Assembly: GCA_020349245.1 (NCBI GenBank)
Contig: CP070764.1
Location: forward strand, 903,257 to 967,256
Direction of reading: 5' to 3'
DNA length: 64,000 nt
Origin: Chloroflexota bacterium
Lineage (GTDB): Bacteria > Chloroflexota > Anaerolineae > Anaerolineales > UBA4823
Every line of letters begins with the position of its first letter. The first letter of the stretch is position 1. Made by a program: the position numbers and the translations under genes. A model generated the notes under the pieces. It did not search any database and had not been told where the DNA came from. It saw nothing but the letters and a program-made list of their open reading frames with translations. Of the stretch, positions 1 through 8,718 are shown piece by piece.

Positions 1-13
1 TGGAGAAAATGCT

Positions 14-928
14 ATGAATAAGAAAATTCTACTATCTATTGGAGTGCTGTCCCTCATGCTGGCTGGTTGCGCGGCGGCGCAGAGATCCGCGGTCGCACCG
101 GTGGAAGGTTATTCAGAAGAAGCTGTTTATGCAGAAATGCCACCTGGTGAGCCGATGGCTGTGGAATTCGATGCCAGGTTCAATTCGAATACTGCCCAAG
201 GTAGCGGGCGAATTGTGATCAAGAACGCCCAGCTCGAGATAGTTGTTGACACCCCGGATGAATCGATGGAGAGAATTGGCCAGATGGCAGAAGAAATGGG
301 GGGCTTTGTCGTCAGCGCAAACCTCTTCAAAACTCAAACCTCGGATGGCCAGGAAATTCCACAAGCGACTATTACCATTCGGGTGCCGTCTGAAAATCTT
401 GACGAAGCGATCTCCAGGATAGAAGCAGAGAGCGACCGCCTCCCGCAGCGCAAGGATATCCAGAGCCAGGATATCACCAGCGAATACACCGATCTCGAGT
501 CTCGCTTGAAAAATCTTGAAGCTGCCGAGAGCCAGCTCATGGAAATCATGGAATCGGCGAACAGGACCGAAGATGTGTTAAATGTCTTCGACCAATTAAC
601 CCGCGTTCGTGAACAAATCGAAGTCATCAAGGGGCAGATAAAATACTATGATGAATCGGCAAAATTATCCGCTATCAGCGTGGATTTAATTCCTAATGAA
701 GCTGTCCAACCAATCTCTATCGCAGGTTGGGAGCCAGTTGGCGTGGTTAAGAATGCCATTGAATCGCTCATCGTTGCCCTGCAGGGGTTGGTCAACGTCG
801 TCATTTGGTTTGGCCTTTTCATATTGCCCATTATTCTGATCATCGGAATCCCGCTTTTCTTCATAATCCGTGGTGTTAAGAAGTGGCGTGCCCGCAGGAA
901 AGCTGCACAAGAAACCAAAGCTGATTAA
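14..928 (+). CDS. DUF4349 domain lipoprotein
   Basis: A 304-residue envelope lipoprotein. The signal peptide ends in a lipobox (LAGC, Cys near residue 19), so it should be lipidated and exported. The middle (about residues 60-230) fits the DUF4349 family: a conserved start with V/I-rich strands, then a coiled coil with LESRLKNLEAAESQL. A C-terminal membrane helix lies around residues 255-280, followed by the basic tail RGVKKWRARRK. The protein may therefore be anchored at both ends, with the coiled-coil domain outside the membrane. GGAG lies about 8 nt before the ATG. Its function is unknown; the family name is reliable, any role is not. A strong terminator follows. Confidence 0.85.
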   Translation: MNKKILLSIGVLSLMLAGCAAAQRSAVAPVEGYSEEAVYAEMPPGEPMAVEFDARFNSNTAQGSGRIVIKNAQLEIVVDTPDESMERIGQMAEEMGGFVVSANLFKTQTSDGQEIPQATITIRVPSENLDEAISRIEAESDRLPQRKDIQSQDITSEYTDLESRLKNLEAAESQLMEIMESANRTEDVLNVFDQLTRVREQIEVIKGQIKYYDESAKLSAISVDLIPNEAVQPISIAGWEPVGVVKNAIESLIVALQGLVNVVIWFGLFILPIILIIGIPLFFIIRGVKKWRARRKAAQETKAD

Positions 929-981
929 GGATAAGCAATTCCCCACCAAGAATTCAAAGGACCTGAACTGTTCGGGAAAAT

Positions 982-1019
982 AAAAAACTGTTTTGGATTG
1001 GTATCCAAAACAGTTTTTT
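982..1019 (+). terminator. Intrinsic terminator after the DUF4349 gene
   Basis: A perfect 17-bp stem (982-998 with 1003-1019) with a 4-nt TGGT loop. The outer part of the stem is an A-run on the left and a T-run on the right, so it could terminate transcription in both directions. It separates the lipoprotein gene from rsmG. Confidence 0.9.
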
Positions 1020-1049
1020 ACACCCCCGGTTTGTCAGCTTTTCAGACGG

Positions 1050-1055
1050 TATAAT
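1050..1055 (+). promoter_or_regulatory. -10 element of a possibly leaderless rsmG promoter
   Basis: A consensus TATAAT ends 9 nt before the rsmG ATG at 1065, and no Shine-Dalgarno sequence fits in between. Transcription would start at or next to the start codon. A TTGTCA at 1031-1036 is too close (13-nt spacer) to be a standard -35 element. Confidence 0.5.
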
Positions 1056-1064
1056 TCCTGATTA

Positions 1065-1784
1065 ATGAAGGAGTTTATTGAAAACGCCTGGAACCTGTTT
1101 GGGATTAGGATAACTGAGACTCAGTGCAGCGCCTTTCGAATTTATGAGCAGCAGCTGATAGAATGGAATACTCGCATTAACCTCACTGCGATTGACAAAC
1201 CAGAACAAATCCGCACCAAGCATTTCTTGGATTCATTATCTTGCATTCAAGCCATGCTGGGGACACCCATGAAGTCCATCATCGATGTTGGCACTGGCGC
1301 AGGATTCCCCGGTATACCTTTGAAGATTATCTTTCCAAGTATATGTCTGACGCTGGTCGAATCCGTTGCCAAAAAAGCTGCTTTCTGCCAACACGTCAGC
1401 CAAACGCTGAATTTTTCGGACACTTCGGTTCTAACAGAGCGGGTAGAAGCAGTCGGTTCAAGGCCTGAATACAGGGAAATGGGTGATTGGGCAGTTGCCA
1501 GGGCTGTCGCAGCTTTACCGGTACTGGTTGAATACCTGCTGCCGCTTGTCCGGATCGGCGGATTTGCGCTGGCAATGAAGGGAGAAAGTGGTCCACCTGA
1601 AGCTCAATCTGCCGAGGGAGCAATTCAATTATTGGGGGGAAAAATTAGTCGGCTAATCCCCGTTACCCTCCCCGGCGTTGAGGAACAGAGATACCTGGTG
1701 GTTATTGAAAAGATCGCCGCGACGCCAGACCGGTATCCCCGCCGCATCGGCATACCTGCCAAGAGACCTCTCCAAACAGGCTGA
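1065..1784 (+). CDS. rsmG: 16S rRNA (guanine527-N7)-methyltransferase RsmG
   Basis: RsmG (GidB) methylates N7 of G527 in 16S rRNA using S-adenosylmethionine. The 239-residue length is normal for the family. The Rossmann SAM-binding motif DVGTGAGFPGIPLKI lies near residues 70-84. The N-terminal segment with WNTRINLTAI and the HFLDS motif is typical, as is the VARAVAALPVLVEYLLPLV segment. The start is the first ATG. It has no visible ribosome binding site and a -10 element sits immediately upstream, so leaderless translation is possible. It ends 32 bp from the convergent recF gene. In many bacteria gidB sits near the origin genes; here recF is close, but dnaA, dnaN and gyrB are not in view. Confidence 0.95.
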   Translation: MKEFIENAWNLFGIRITETQCSAFRIYEQQLIEWNTRINLTAIDKPEQIRTKHFLDSLSCIQAMLGTPMKSIIDVGTGAGFPGIPLKIIFPSICLTLVESVAKKAAFCQHVSQTLNFSDTSVLTERVEAVGSRPEYREMGDWAVARAVAALPVLVEYLLPLVRIGGFALAMKGESGPPEAQSAEGAIQLLGGKISRLIPVTLPGVEEQRYLVVIEKIAATPDRYPRRIGIPAKRPLQTG

Positions 1785-1816
1785 GGATTGCAATCTAAGA
1801 TTTCTTGAAATTAATA

Positions 1817-3025
1817 TCATTCCCCCACTTCGACTCTCCCGGCATTTACCTTCCACAATTTTGATTTGGCCACAAATTCGCCAGTGAACAAATCCAGATC
1901 TGTTGTTGTGAGCAGTGTCTGTCCGTTGTTGGTTAACTTTTGCAGTAAATCTTCTCGCCTGACGGGATCGAGCTCAGCTAACGCTTCATCCAACAATAGA
2001 ACCGGTGAGTATCCGGTTTTTTCTTCCATCCATCGCATTTCAGCAATCTTCAAGGATAACATTGCGGTACGTACCTGCCCCCGCGAACCATAGGTTCCAA
2101 GATCGATCCCGTTTTCCAAGAATCGCAATTCGTCCCGGTGAGGTCCCAGCGCCGTTACTCCCCGGGCAATATCTGCGCTTCGCTGTTCATGCAAACGCTG
2201 GGTGAAGCCACTGCGGATTGAATCGATCGACAGCCCGCTTCTATCGATTGGATCTTCAATAGGTAGGGAGAACTGACCGGGAGCCTGGGGGAGCGGGTCA
2301 TAAGAGGGTTGGTAAGCCAAACGTAAGATAGCATCTCCCCGGGTCAATTCCCGGTGATTCCGAGCCGCTACACGCTCCAGTTCTTGGATGGTATGGATGC
2401 GACCATAGATCAGCTCAGCACCTTTTGAGACAAGAAGTTCATCCCAATACTGCAGCTGGTCTTCATCCCCGCCAAATTCCTGGAGCTGCTTTAAGAGCGC
2501 ATTCCGCTGGGTAAGTGTTTGGGCATAATCTGCCAGTGTTCGGGCATATCCAGGCATTACCTGGGACATGGCTAAATTGAGGAAACGGCGGCGTTCCTCA
2601 GGTGAACCTTCAATTACCTCTACCATCTGGGGTAAGAACAAAACAGCCATGAATTTCCCGACCGCTTCGCTCATCTTCACCTTCATGTTGTCAAGCAGAA
2701 TTTCTTTGCGCACCCGCGAGGTACCATTGATCCCATTAGTCTCCTGGATGATGCGGATTTCGAAACGGTGCTGTTCGGAGTCTTTATCGACCTCCGCGAC
2801 GATCCGGCCGACAGCCAAGGATTCCCTGGCAGCCAGGAAATTGATTAATTCTCGATCGTGCGTGGCGTGAAAAGAGGTGAAAGTGGCCAGGTAGTAAATG
2901 GCTTCCAGCAAGCTGGTTTTCCCTTGACCATTTGCTCCCACCAGGATAATTGGCCCATCCGGTAAATCTATATCAAGCCGGGAAAAGTTTCGATAATTGG
3001 TCAGCGAAAGATGATTGATCTGCAT
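1817..3025 (-). CDS. recF: DNA replication/repair protein RecF
   Basis: RecF is an SMC-like ATPase that helps load RecA onto gapped DNA. From the ATG at 3025 it is 402 residues. It shows the Walker A motif GANGQGKTS, the ABC-type signature SRGQVRTAMLSLK, and Walker B PVLLLDEALAELD. An in-frame GTG lies 18 nt upstream, but the family begins like MQINHLSLTNYRN, and the GTG lies inside a hairpin, so I prefer the ATG. It lies 70 bp downstream of def on the same strand and converges with rsmG. Confidence 0.93.
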   Translation of the reverse strand: MQINHLSLTNYRNFSRLDIDLPDGPIILVGANGQGKTSLLEAIYYLATFTSFHATHDRELINFLAARESLAVGRIVAEVDKDSEQHRFEIRIIQETNGINGTSRVRKEILLDNMKVKMSEAVGKFMAVLFLPQMVEVIEGSPEERRRFLNLAMSQVMPGYARTLADYAQTLTQRNALLKQLQEFGGDEDQLQYWDELLVSKGAELIYGRIHTIQELERVAARNHRELTRGDAILRLAYQPSYDPLPQAPGQFSLPIEDPIDRSGLSIDSIRSGFTQRLHEQRSADIARGVTALGPHRDELRFLENGIDLGTYGSRGQVRTAMLSLKIAEMRWMEEKTGYSPVLLLDEALAELDPVRREDLLQKLTNNGQTLLTTTDLDLFTGEFVAKSKLWKVNAGRVEVGE

Positions 3026-3038
3026 ATGCCAAGCAAAA

Positions 3039-3063
3039 GCCACGGAGGGTAAGACCCCGTGGC
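3039..3063 (-). other. Hairpin between def and recF
   Basis: GCCACGG (3039-3045) pairs perfectly with CCGTGGC (3057-3063), and three further inner pairs can form past a 2-nt bulge. It sits just upstream of the recF ATG and covers the alternative GTG start. There is no U-run, so it is not a standard terminator; it could affect recF translation or transcript stability. Confidence 0.4.
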
Positions 3064-3095
3064 AAGCTAAACTTCGGTGCTGAGTCCTGAATCCT

Positions 3096-3608
3096 TCAAT
3101 CCGCCGGTGCTATCTGAGTTGTCTCGCCCTCGATCTGCCAGACTTTCTCCGCTCGATCGACAAAAAGCACGCCGTCCAGGTGATCTACCTCGTGTTGAAA
3201 AATCCTCGCCAACCAGCCGGTGGCTTTGATCTTCTGCGGCTGCCCATGCCGGTTGAGACCTTTAACCGTAACGCTTTCTGACCGCTCAACATCTCCCAGG
3301 ATCCGGGGAATAGACAGACAACCTTCGGTGCCCATTTCTTGTTCGGAAGAAAAGCGGGTGATCTTCGGATTGACAACCAAATACAGTTTCGGAGGTTTTT
3401 CTTCGTCCTCGCTATCGTTAAATTCAACCACGATCACCCTCAAGGGTACGTTTACCTGCGGTGCAGCCAGCCCAACACCCGGTGCGGCTCGCATCGTATC
3501 GACCATATCATCGATCAGCGTTTGCAGCTCCGCTCCAAATGAGGTCACTTTCCGTGCCTTTTCGCGGAGAACTTTTTCAGGAACAGTTACAATGTCACGA
3601 ATAGCCAT
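3096..3608 (-). CDS. def: Peptide deformylase
   Basis: Removes the formyl group from the N-terminal methionine of new proteins, with a metal ion at the active site. All three family motifs are present in order: GVGLAAPQ, EGCLSIP (metal-binding Cys) and HEVDHLDG (two metal-binding His and the catalytic Glu). The length of 170 residues is normal. The start overlaps the 3' end of the upstream membrane-protein gene by 14 nt, so the two are probably co-transcribed, with recF downstream. Confidence 0.97.
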   Translation of the reverse strand: MAIRDIVTVPEKVLREKARKVTSFGAELQTLIDDMVDTMRAAPGVGLAAPQVNVPLRVIVVEFNDSEDEEKPPKLYLVVNPKITRFSSEQEMGTEGCLSIPRILGDVERSESVTVKGLNRHGQPQKIKATGWLARIFQHEVDHLDGVLFVDRAEKVWQIEGETTQIAPAD

Positions 3609-5328
3609 CAGGTCCTAATTCTACCCCGAAATCTTCATCATAATCATCGAAATACTCATCATCTTCATCATCTTCGGTCTTTTGATGGTACACCTCGATC
3701 ACATCTACAAATCGCTTCCTTTGTTTTGCCGCTTCCACCTTTTCTTTCTCCCTGCGGAGGGCGTAAATCCGGTTGAATATATCTTGCTGCACTCTCGCAG
3801 GGTCGTGCACATTTCTAAACTCAAATTGCGTGTCACCGACATTTATCCTCACCAAACCATAATTGAGCATGTAGCCCAGAAATCCCACTCGCTCATGTTC
3901 CAAGCTGAGGATATTTTCAACGGGTGCAGATTTCTTAACCTCGGTGCCCAGAGGTCTACGTTCAATATCAAATATAAATTTATCCGTCACCTGGTAGATA
4001 TCATTGCGCCAGTCTATGTAACGGTAGATCCACCAGGGAATAAGCACCAGGAGAATGAATGCCACACATAATACCAGCAAAGTCTCTGCAAATTGAGCAG
4101 TGAATTGAGCATTGACCACCGCATACAGGATGTAGGACATTCCGAGGACCACGAGGAAAACCATGAATGTTGGAAGCCAGATCTTGCCGAACAATGTGGG
4201 CCAATACTTACGATAAGTAATCACGTTATCAACTTCGAACCGCATCGTGAAAAAGTTTTGGAAGTAGTTCCGCCAGAATCCACTTGCCTCTTCCTGGGGT
4301 CCCTCTGGGATCTCCTGACCGCTTTCATCAATGGGCAGGCTTAAAGGTTCACCGTTTTCCCATCCCAGGCGCTCCCGCAGTTCCCTATCGATCTCCCGCT
4401 TTTCTTTACGTTCCGATCCTCTCTGAGTCCGCTCCCGATATTCATTGATGTAGGCAACCAATACCTGTGGGTCCCTTAAATTCCGAAATGTGATCTCGCC
4501 TGTAAAGGTCCTGACGATTACGCTCCCATAATGGAATAGTCGCCCAAAAAATGTGGTGGTGGTATTCACTGCCAGGATGGTCGTCAATGGTGCTTCATCC
4601 CGGCTTTCGTAAAGCCAAACCACTTTTTCAACCCAGACCACGCGCTGGTCAGTGATGATGTAGTAATCATTACCCCAATCGATCCAGTTCCAAACTCCCC
4701 AGATAACTGCGAGCAAAGCCAAACTCATTGAACACACAGCGCCAGTCGTCCAGAGCGTGGTTGAGATATCACTGGTAGACACCGCGAAGATGATAGCGAG
4801 TGCCCCTAAGAAGAAGATCACTGGTCCAGCCAGGCTGAACACGAAAATCGCTTCATGCTTTCGAGCAACGAAAGCAATTATTTCATCTTCGCCTACCCAG
4901 GAAAATTTACGAGTCCGGACCAGCCACTGGCTCTCCGGATCCCGCGCCAGCCAGGGTTTGATCTGTGGAAAGTCGATCAACAACTGGTAGAACTCCGCCT
5001 CTTCCAGAAAAAGCAGCTTCGTCGGTTCCTCTGTAGTGATATACGCGTCTTCTGAATGTCCATAGAGCATTTCTTCTTCAATGAAGAAATCACCGTGGGA
5101 TAATTTTGAATGCTGGACTTTATCCTCCTCACCCGCGATAAATACACTCCCGGATTGGATAATGTAAAAATCATCTTCTGCCTCTCGATCAACAAAAAGT
5201 GGCTGCCATGGTTCGAGGGATAACTGCCTGAATCTGCTTGCGATCACTGACAGTTGAGCGTTATTCAGGTCATCGAAAATCCTGACCCCCCGCAAAACCT
5301 GAAAATTTGGGTCTACCGATGAGCTCAT
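3595..5328 (-). CDS. Cyclic-nucleotide-binding-like / PH-like membrane protein
   Basis: A 577-residue protein in three parts. Residues about 1-125 resemble a cyclic-nucleotide-binding fold (a FYIIQSGSVFI strand pair and SHGDFFIEEEMLYG where the phosphate-binding cassette would be). The cassette lacks the usual GE...A/R pattern, so nucleotide binding is doubtful. Two similar units follow, each with two membrane helices and a bacterial PH-like domain. The repeat is visible as WIDWGNDYYIITDQRV in the first unit and YIDWRNDIYQVTDKF in the second. The C-terminus is strongly acidic (DDEDDEYFDDYDEDF). A membrane-linked sensor or scaffold is plausible but not shown. It overlaps def and is divergent from the phosphohexomutase gene. 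Confidence 0.8.
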   Translation of the reverse strand: MSSSVDPNFQVLRGVRIFDDLNNAQLSVIASRFRQLSLEPWQPLFVDREAEDDFYIIQSGSVFIAGEEDKVQHSKLSHGDFFIEEEMLYGHSEDAYITTEEPTKLLFLEEAEFYQLLIDFPQIKPWLARDPESQWLVRTRKFSWVGEDEIIAFVARKHEAIFVFSLAGPVIFFLGALAIIFAVSTSDISTTLWTTGAVCSMSLALLAVIWGVWNWIDWGNDYYIITDQRVVWVEKVVWLYESRDEAPLTTILAVNTTTTFFGRLFHYGSVIVRTFTGEITFRNLRDPQVLVAYINEYRERTQRGSERKEKREIDRELRERLGWENGEPLSLPIDESGQEIPEGPQEEASGFWRNYFQNFFTMRFEVDNVITYRKYWPTLFGKIWLPTFMVFLVVLGMSYILYAVVNAQFTAQFAETLLVLCVAFILLVLIPWWIYRYIDWRNDIYQVTDKFIFDIERRPLGTEVKKSAPVENILSLEHERVGFLGYMLNYGLVRINVGDTQFEFRNVHDPARVQQDIFNRIYALRREKEKVEAAKQRKRFVDVIEVYHQKTEDDEDDEYFDDYDEDFGVELGPDGYS

Positions 5329-5417
5329 GGACTCATTTTAGCATGAACCGATTAATTCGGGGTTTTCTGAATAAGTGATAGAATCGAAAATACTTTTTAC
5401 TGCGAGGTGCGAAGCAA

Positions 5418-6878
5418 ATGCCTATACACTTTGGTACCGATGGCTGGCGAGCTGTTATTTCGGATACCTTCACCTTTCACAACTTGCGATTAGTGACTCA
5501 AGCGATTGCAGACGCTATCCGTTCGGATGCATGGAATGATGATGTCCCGCTGGGTGAAACACCTGATCCAGATAAGATAATCGTTGGGTTCGATACCCGC
5601 TTCCTATCAGACCGCTACGCCGGTGAGGTGGCAAGAGTTTTAGCAGCAAATGGGTATACTGTTTTATTGACCCAGGGCGATGCCCCGACACCAGCGATTT
5701 CGTACACCGTTCGTTATACACATGCAATCGCTGGTGTGGTGATCACCGCCTCCCATAATGCGCCTCGTTACAACGGGGTCAAGTTAAAAGCTTCCTATGG
5801 CGGCTCAGCCCTGCAGGAACAATGTCGCCGGGTGGAAGTATATCTCAACGATAACGAAGAACGGGGACGTGGACCAAACATGATGGACTACCAGCAAGCG
5901 CGCAAACTCGGCCTGCTACAGCGCTTTAACCCCCTGCCAGATTATTATGCCCATTTGCGAAGCTTGATCGATTTTGATGCCATTGCGGACAATCCTCAAC
6001 GTATTGTGGTTGATTCAATGTATGGCTCTGGCCGGGGGATTATCAAGGGTATCCTGAAAGGAACTGGTTGTGAAGTACGGGAGATCCGGGGCGAAATGAA
6101 CCCCGGTTTTGGCGGAGTACATCCAGAGCCGATCGCCCGATATCTGGGCAGTCTTGCAGGGGCGATCAGCACCGGAATGGGTGACCTAGGACTGGCAACA
6201 GATGGCGACGGAGATCGGATCGGTGCGATGGATGGTAGAGGAAACTATATAGACCCACATAAAATTATGGCTTTGGCATTGAGATACCTGGTGGAGGAGA
6301 GAGGTTGGCATGGCCCCGCAGTACGAACAGTATCTACGACAAGAATGATCGATCGCCTAGCAAAAGCTCACAATTTACCGGTTTACGAAACGCCCGTAGG
6401 GTTCAATTTCATTGCCGATTATATGCTCAAAGAGGATATTCTTATTGGGGGAGAGGAATCCGGCGGGATATCTTTCCGGGGTCATATCCCAGAAGGAGAT
6501 GGATCCCTCATGGCTTTATTGTTAATCGAAATGGTAGCAAAACTTGGTGTTTCCCTGCATGATTTGGTTGAGGATTTAATTAATAAATATGGACCAGTTT
6601 TCTATGAACGCACGGATTTACGCTTGAGCCATCCGGTCGCCAAGGCCCAGATGACACGCCGCCTTACAGAAGAAACGCCACCAAAAATTGGTGGCGAAGA
6701 GGTGATCGATGTTCAATCTCTGGATGGCGTGAAATTTATCCTCAAGGATGATTCCTGGTTGTTGATCCGACCTTCTGGGACAGAACCGGTACTACGAGTG
6801 TATGCGGAAGGGCGTTCAGCTGAGAAAGTTCAAGAATTGTTGAAATTCGGGGAGGAGGTAGCTGCAAGCACAACTTGA
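5418..6878 (+). CDS. Phosphoglucomutase/phosphomannomutase family protein
   Basis: An alpha-D-phosphohexomutase, which interconverts hexose 1- and 6-phosphates via a phosphoserine. The active-site loop TASHNAPRYNG places the phosphoserine at Ser112. The metal-binding loop is DGDGDRIG (Asp262, 264, 266), the sugar-binding loop is GEESGG, and the C-terminal phosphate-binding loop is RPSGTEP. The 486-residue length fits the family. Substrate preference (glucose, mannose or glucosamine) cannot be read safely. It is a single gene, divergent from the membrane protein and ended by a strong hairpin. Confidence 0.92.
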   Translation: MPIHFGTDGWRAVISDTFTFHNLRLVTQAIADAIRSDAWNDDVPLGETPDPDKIIVGFDTRFLSDRYAGEVARVLAANGYTVLLTQGDAPTPAISYTVRYTHAIAGVVITASHNAPRYNGVKLKASYGGSALQEQCRRVEVYLNDNEERGRGPNMMDYQQARKLGLLQRFNPLPDYYAHLRSLIDFDAIADNPQRIVVDSMYGSGRGIIKGILKGTGCEVREIRGEMNPGFGGVHPEPIARYLGSLAGAISTGMGDLGLATDGDGDRIGAMDGRGNYIDPHKIMALALRYLVEERGWHGPAVRTVSTTRMIDRLAKAHNLPVYETPVGFNFIADYMLKEDILIGGEESGGISFRGHIPEGDGSLMALLLIEMVAKLGVSLHDLVEDLINKYGPVFYERTDLRLSHPVAKAQMTRRLTEETPPKIGGEEVIDVQSLDGVKFILKDDSWLLIRPSGTEPVLRVYAEGRSAEKVQELLKFGEEVAASTT

Positions 6879-6910
6879 AAAATCAGGTAAAAACCTCCAG
6901 AGTTAAGAGA

Positions 6911-6950
6911 ATAAGATGATGCTTGCGAGCTTGTTCAAGCATCATCTTAT
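6911..6950. terminator. Terminator between the phosphohexomutase and the LPXTG operon
   Basis: A perfect 15-bp stem (6911-6925 with 6936-6950) with a 10-nt loop, followed by TTTT on the + strand. It lies between two convergent transcription units and may serve both, though the U-run is clear only for +. Confidence 0.85.
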
Positions 6951-6961
6951 TTTTCCAATAC

Positions 6962-7534
6962 TCAGGTAGCAGTTCGTAACCTTCTTGCCAAGAATATAAC
7001 TACCACCAAGACCAGCGCCAGACCAACCATGGCTGGGATACCCACGTCTTCCACAAACCCGGTATCGGGAAGTGCAGAAGCGGTTGGGGTTGCTGTCAAT
7101 CTGCCGGCAGCAGCCTCCGTCAGTAGCGCAGAGACTGTTGCTGTCCTGTCTATTGTCGGTGAAACAAGAATATCTGTCGGTTGAGCAACCACTAGGGTGG
7201 GAGATGGGCTTGCTGATGCAGTTGCAGTGGGTGGAATGGGAGTAACAGTCGGTGTTGCGGTAAACTTTGCTGCTAATCCAGTTTCAACAGCTGCCTGTGC
7301 CAATTGGGTATTCTGGGCATTTATTGCCGCAACTTGAGTGGCTCTTTGATCCCGCTGCCGGGGTTGATACACCAAGGCATACAGCGCAAGGCAAATCAAG
7401 GACAACAGCATCACACCGCCAATAACACCAGCTACTATATAGAATGTGCGATTCGCAGATTCCTCTGGGGGGGATGAATCATCCGAGCCCATATCAAATT
7501 CGTTGTCATCAAGATCCATATCTTCAAAGGCCAT
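6962..7534 (-). CDS. Membrane protein with an LPXTG-type sorting signal
   Basis: From the ATG at 7534 (190 residues) the start is set by AGGAGGAG a few bases upstream; the frame is open for 24 more codons but without such a site. It has an acidic N-terminus (MAFEDMDLDDNEFD), a membrane helix near residues 30-55, and a Thr/Pro/Ala-rich stretch of the TPTVTPIPPTATAS type. The C-terminus has LPDTG, a hydrophobic segment and RRLR, the layout of a sortase sorting signal. No sortase gene is in the window. It is the last gene of the MutL-like operon, 55 nt after the preceding gene. Function unknown. Confidence 0.75.
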   Translation of the reverse strand: MAFEDMDLDDNEFDMGSDDSSPPEESANRTFYIVAGVIGGVMLLSLICLALYALVYQPRQRDQRATQVAAINAQNTQLAQAAVETGLAAKFTATPTVTPIPPTATASASPSPTLVVAQPTDILVSPTIDRTATVSALLTEAAAGRLTATPTASALPDTGFVEDVGIPAMVGLALVLVVVIFLARRLRTAT

Positions 7535-7589
7535 TGTCCATTCTCCTCCTAATGTTCTCGGTGAAAGAGGGCTTGCCACATACCCATTT

Positions 7590-8654
7590 TTACTCCAAAA
7601 CTTCAAGGTTTGCCAGTGGTAATTTTACTTTAATACTGTTATCCAGTTCAACTTCCGCTGAAGTGGTTTTCAAACCATTGGGAAGCTTTTCCAAGCCTGG
7701 TTTTACTGCGATCAAGGTCCCTACCTGTGATTGATAAGGAGAGCGTACAATTCTGACCTTTTGACCAGGAGAAAATAAGGTTGCCTCCCGCGGTTCATGG
7801 ACCATGCGGTTGACCGGCAAGGAGATAAATACCTCTGGTCTTGCGTTTGCATACCGGTCCAAACTTTCCCCATTAACGACGATCTCACGTCGATCGCTGG
7901 TAATCAGCAGGTTAAAGGCCAATGAATTGATTGGCAACAGACCGAACCCTTCAATAACAACAATAGGAAATGGCATTTCTTCAGCCACGGGGATGAGAGA
8001 GCTAGCCATGCTGGATAAAATTAGTCCCCGTAAAGGCAAATCAGCAGCTGTTCGAAGGACTTGTGCATCGGCACAAAAGCCAGCGAAAACCACTGTCTCG
8101 CGTAAATCGATATCCAGCTGATCTGCGGAAAAAATATTCTCCGCTTTTTTCAGTAGGACACGCAATATGCCAAAACTTACCTTGTCATTGCCCCATACCC
8201 CCTGGACCAGGGCACCAATCGACTCGATAACCACTCCCCGCCCTGGGATTAATGAGATTACCTCACCCGGTAACCCTGCTAACAGCTGGAAAGGTTCAAC
8301 CTCTTTTTCAATCAGTACTTTACCATTCCCAACCTGGATTATTCTTCCTGAACAAGGAGCTCTTACAACTCGTTTCCCCCATCCCACTGGTCCAGCAAGT
8401 ACATCGCCCTCAGATACCGATTCCCCTGGTTGGCGTTCGAGATATCGATCGGCGTCAACCATACTCACTCCGAGGCCACGGACCAGATCTAAGATCACAT
8501 GTTGTGGTTCGAGGTTTGCTTCAGCAACAACATCATTTGCAGAGAGATTTTGACCTTTTCGCACCAAGACGCGTCCCGTGATTGGCAACACGCGATGTCT
8601 GCGGATCCGTGTCATGGGTAAGAAGTGGGAAACTGGTGCAAGTAGATCACTCAT
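7590..8654 (-). CDS. Uncharacterised protein with barrel-sandwich-like and KOW-like parts
   Basis: A 354-residue protein that I cannot assign to a named family. Near residues 25-125 it has alternating beta segments of the kind seen in barrel-sandwich hybrid domains (GRVLVRKGQNL, GESVSEGDVLAGP, APCSGRIIQVGNGKVLI). There is no lipoyl or biotinyl lysine motif. Residues about 300-350 (PGQKVRIVRSPYQSQVGTL) look like a KOW/SH3-type barrel. No signal peptide or membrane segment is visible, so it is probably cytoplasmic. It lies 64 nt downstream of the MutL-like gene and upstream of the LPXTG gene, so it is likely part of the same operon. Confidence 0.7.
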   Translation of the reverse strand: MSDLLAPVSHFLPMTRIRRHRVLPITGRVLVRKGQNLSANDVVAEANLEPQHVILDLVRGLGVSMVDADRYLERQPGESVSEGDVLAGPVGWGKRVVRAPCSGRIIQVGNGKVLIEKEVEPFQLLAGLPGEVISLIPGRGVVIESIGALVQGVWGNDKVSFGILRVLLKKAENIFSADQLDIDLRETVVFAGFCADAQVLRTAADLPLRGLILSSMASSLIPVAEEMPFPIVVIEGFGLLPINSLAFNLLITSDRREIVVNGESLDRYANARPEVFISLPVNRMVHEPREATLFSPGQKVRIVRSPYQSQVGTLIAVKPGLEKLPNGLKTTSAEVELDNSIKVKLPLANLEVLE

Positions 8655-8718
8655 TTATTATCCATTCGTAAAAGATAATTCGAAGAATTGGTTGCAAGAA
8701 TGATTCCAATAATGGTTT

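Noticed and set aside
963-975. GAACTGTTC as a LexA box upstream of rsmG
   Set aside because: The half-sites are separated by one base rather than four, and no SOS gene follows.
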